From Flammeovirga pacifica (GTDB lineage Bacteria; Bacteroidota; Bacteroidia; Cytophagales; Flammeovirgaceae), in the NCBI RefSeq assembly GCF_000807855.2, contig NZ_JRYR02000001.1:4430045-4494044 (forward strand): a stretch of DNA of 64,000 nucleotides, written 5' to 3'. Every line of letters begins with the position of its first letter. The stretch's first letter is position 1. Shown here in pieces: positions 62,041 through 64,000 of the stretch. The notes beneath the pieces were generated by a model. The model did not search any database. It was given only the letters and a program-made list of their open reading frames with translations, and had not been told where the DNA came from. The position numbers were made by a program, and so were the translations under genes.

Positions 62041-63213
62041 ATGGCCTCACTCAGAATATATATAACACTCCTATTTTTTATTGGTAGTATCGGAATCATG
62101 TATGGTCAATCATCTAAAAAGAAAAAAGAGATGACTCAATTTGACACAGAGAAAGAAAGGGAGGGAGTGAAATTAAGAGTTGTACCGGGACCAATGTATG
62201 ATCCCTCCATAAAATTTGGTGTTTTTGTGGCTCCGATATTAACTTATTATCCTTCAAAAGGAGACACTATATCGCCAAATTCTATGAGTTCATTTTATGG
62301 AATGTATACCACGAATAAATCGTATATCTTGGGATTCAATACTGAACTTTATTTAAAACAGGATACTTGGAGAATAAGAGTAAGAGGCGGAGGTGGAGGT
62401 TTAAATAAAGAACTAAATCTATATGATTATCAAAAAGGTACTGATGGCAATGTATACCCCGATACGACTCAATTAACAGATGCAGATGCGAAACAAGAAG
62501 TATTTCAGTTTGATTCTTATATTTTAAGAAAGGTATTTCCTCATCTATATGTTGGTTTAGGTTTTAATTACAAAAGCAATGATTTTGTAGGGAATGATGC
62601 TAGATCAGATACCCTCGTTTATGCCAATGGATTAACAGGGAGCTCAGGGAATAGTGGAATAGCTTACAAATTAGATTTTGACACTAGAGATAATATCAAT
62701 TATCCTTATAAAGGGTATTATGTTGGATATACAGGGTATCAGTATTTCGCTTCTGAAGGAAAGGAGAATAAGTATTTAGCGAATATGATAGAATTAATGG
62801 GATTTTGGTCGTTAAATCCTTCTAATAGATACATTATAGCGGCAAAAGTCTACGGCAATATCTTAGCAGGTAGCCCTGAAAGAGCCAACTACTCCTATTA
62901 TGGCCGAGTAAATGGAGATGTACAAAGAGGTTATCAATCAGGAAGAAGAGTAGATAAAAATGCCTTAAATATTGAAGTGGAATTTCGTTGGACTACACCT
63001 TACTTTGATAATAAATTAAGATTTATGGGATTATTAGGTAACGGCAAAGTTTATGGAGAGTACAATGATTTTACAGAGGCAGAATGGTTACCTGTTGTTG
63101 GTGCTGGAGTTAGATATACTATTTTACCTTATGCTAGAATTAATATAAGGTTTGATTCTACCTACAGTAAAGATGGATTTATTTGGTACTTTGGATTGAG
63201 AGAAGCGTTTTAG
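62041..63213 (+). CDS. BamA/TamA-type outer membrane barrel protein without POTRA domains
   Basis: 390 residues from the ATG at 62041. The frame is open to 61960, but that start lies within the pfkA terminator, and MASLRIYITLLFFIGSIGIM is a proper signal peptide. Mature sequence goes almost directly into barrel strands of the Omp85 surface-antigen type (YKLDFDTRDNINYPYKGYYV, GAGVRYTILPYARINIRFDS) and ends FGLREAF with the terminal Phe expected for BAM-dependent insertion. At this length there is room for the barrel only, no POTRA repeats. Such short Omp85 proteins may move lipids or act as patatin-like partners; function unknown. Confidence 0.85.
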   Translation: MASLRIYITLLFFIGSIGIMYGQSSKKKKEMTQFDTEKEREGVKLRVVPGPMYDPSIKFGVFVAPILTYYPSKGDTISPNSMSSFYGMYTTNKSYILGFNTELYLKQDTWRIRVRGGGGGLNKELNLYDYQKGTDGNVYPDTTQLTDADAKQEVFQFDSYILRKVFPHLYVGLGFNYKSNDFVGNDARSDTLVYANGLTGSSGNSGIAYKLDFDTRDNINYPYKGYYVGYTGYQYFASEGKENKYLANMIELMGFWSLNPSNRYIIAAKVYGNILAGSPERANYSYYGRVNGDVQRGYQSGRRVDKNALNIEVEFRWTTPYFDNKLRFMGLLGNGKVYGEYNDFTEAEWLPVVGAGVRYTILPYARINIRFDSTYSKDGFIWYFGLREAF

Positions 63214-63496
63214 AGTCATTTTAAATTGAAAGTAATTCACAAACATTATTAGTGAATATTCATTCATTAGTTGTATTATTAGAAGAAAGTATTTAATATA
63301 TTTTAGGTATTACGATATATTTTGTGTTATTTCAAGGTGAATTAAATAACACTGAATTTAATTTGTAGAACAAAATATAATATTTATATATTTTTTACAC
63401 TGAAATAATTTTTTAAAAATATTGAAGTAGTAAACTATTATTTTTTAAAGTAAACTTCAATAAACCAATTTTTTAAAACTTCTAATAAATTAACTC

Positions 63497-64000
63497 ATGT
63501 CCTTTCAAGCGAAACAGAAAGAACCTATTGCCATTGTTGGTATAGGTTGTCGTTTTCCTGGTGATGTAAATTCTCCAAATCAATTTTGGAACGCATTAAA
63601 ATCGGGTTTTAATGGTATTACCGATGTTCCTGAAGATCGATGGAGTATTGATGAATACTATGACCCTAATCCGGATAAAGCAGGGAAAATTAAACAAAAA
63701 AAAGGTGGATTTATTAAAGATATTGATAAGTTTGACGCCGAATTTTTTAAAATTTTCCCTAAGACAGCAGAAAGAATTGATCCTCAACAAAGATTACTTT
63801 TAGAAACAACATACAACGCATTGGAAGATGCAGGTATGAAGTTGGAAGATTTTAAAGGATCGAAAACAGCTGTATATATGGGTGTTTTCATGAATGACTA
63901 TTGGGATATTCAAGCATCACAAGCACAAAGAAATCATGTGAGTCCACATGTTCCTATGGGTGTTTCTTTAACTTCAATAGCGAATAGACTTTCATGGCAA
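63497..64000 (+). CDS. Type I polyketide synthase, ketosynthase N-terminus (5' part only)
   Basis: 168 codons from the ATG at 63497, continuing past the right edge. PIAIVGIGCRFPGDVNSPNQ and FWNALKSGFNGITDVPEDRW are the standard start of a modular ketosynthase. At about residues 76-95 it reads FFKIFPKTAERIDPQQRLLL where most have FFGISPREAxxMDPQQR. The active-site Cys lies beyond the edge. No docking region or loading module precedes it, so this may be the first gene of a cluster. The upstream 283 bases are AT-rich and show no clear promoter. Confidence 0.9.
   Translation, partial: MSFQAKQKEPIAIVGIGCRFPGDVNSPNQFWNALKSGFNGITDVPEDRWSIDEYYDPNPDKAGKIKQKKGGFIKDIDKFDAEFFKIFPKTAERIDPQQRLLLETTYNALEDAGMKLEDFKGSKTAVYMGVFMNDYWDIQASQAQRNHVSPHVPMGVSLTSIANRLSWQ

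Noticed and set aside
1-64000. tRNA, rRNA, insertion sequence or prophage
   Set aside because: No cloverleaf-like TTCnA arm context, ribosomal RNA stretch, transposase motif or phage structural gene was recognised; DUF5675 alone does not make a prophage.

Overview
The window is an AT-rich chromosomal segment of a marine-type Bacteroidota, most like Cytophagales (a Flammeovirga-like organism is my best guess from memory of the gene families, not a database result). Pointers are a two-domain chitinase with a type IX secretion (T9SS) type A sorting tail, a gliding-motility type B C-terminal domain, TAnnTTTG promoter elements in place of sigma-70 -10 boxes, Bacteroidota forms of LptC, FtsQ and DUF6702, WG-repeat and head-GIN proteins, and many small secreted proteins of unknown function. 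I recognised no tRNA, rRNA, insertion sequence, prophage or CRISPR array.

Layout. 1-1872: operon on the minus strand of a TetR regulator with its own palindromic operator, a LolA-like periplasmic protein and a MacB/FtsX-type permease running off the left edge. 1992-5475: two paralogous secreted proteins and a PlsC-type acyltransferase. 5817-13456: rplU-rpmA, then dnaA with a very long Asn/Gln-rich linker, a large membrane-anchored protein, lptC and three small envelope genes. 13588-21837: a VWA-like membrane protein, a conserved cytosolic protein of unknown function, a sigma factor with a membrane anti-sigma-like partner, and an M48 protease. 22141-30842: typA, two tandem 81-residue small proteins, a 1084-residue WG-repeat protein, purK and purD.

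30991-35048 is the least ordinary part: a DUF5675-SH3 protein, then three small related genes (86, 117 and 109 residues), three copies of a C-free 30-bp sequence each directly followed by a different intrinsic terminator, and a beta-barrel protein with a strongly basic tail. Genes 2 and 3 align without gaps from mid-protein to the stop codon, and identity continues into the 3' untranslated region. This is my main candidate for an undescribed system.

35190-41296: phosphatidylserine decarboxylase, a PhnP-like hydrolase, a CheY-like receiver, a DUF6702 protein and a large gliding-type surface protein followed by a perfect 26-bp inverted repeat. 41464-47894: the distal division and cell wall cluster murG-murC-ftsQ-ftsA-ftsZ. 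47944-59625: an EamA transporter, a CcoI/FixI-like copper P-type ATPase, the T9SS chitinase and, next to it, a membrane-spanning Reg_prop/Y_Y_Y/helix-turn-helix regulator that probably senses sugar outside and binds DNA inside. 59649-64000: a head-GIN protein, a 6-phosphofructokinase, a BamA/TamA-type barrel, and the first 168 codons of a type I polyketide synthase running off the right edge.

For several genes the longest open frame begins inside a promoter element or a terminator hairpin. I have chosen the internal ATG in those cases (rplU, typA, purD, purK, ftsA, the 62041 barrel gene and others) and say so in each entry.
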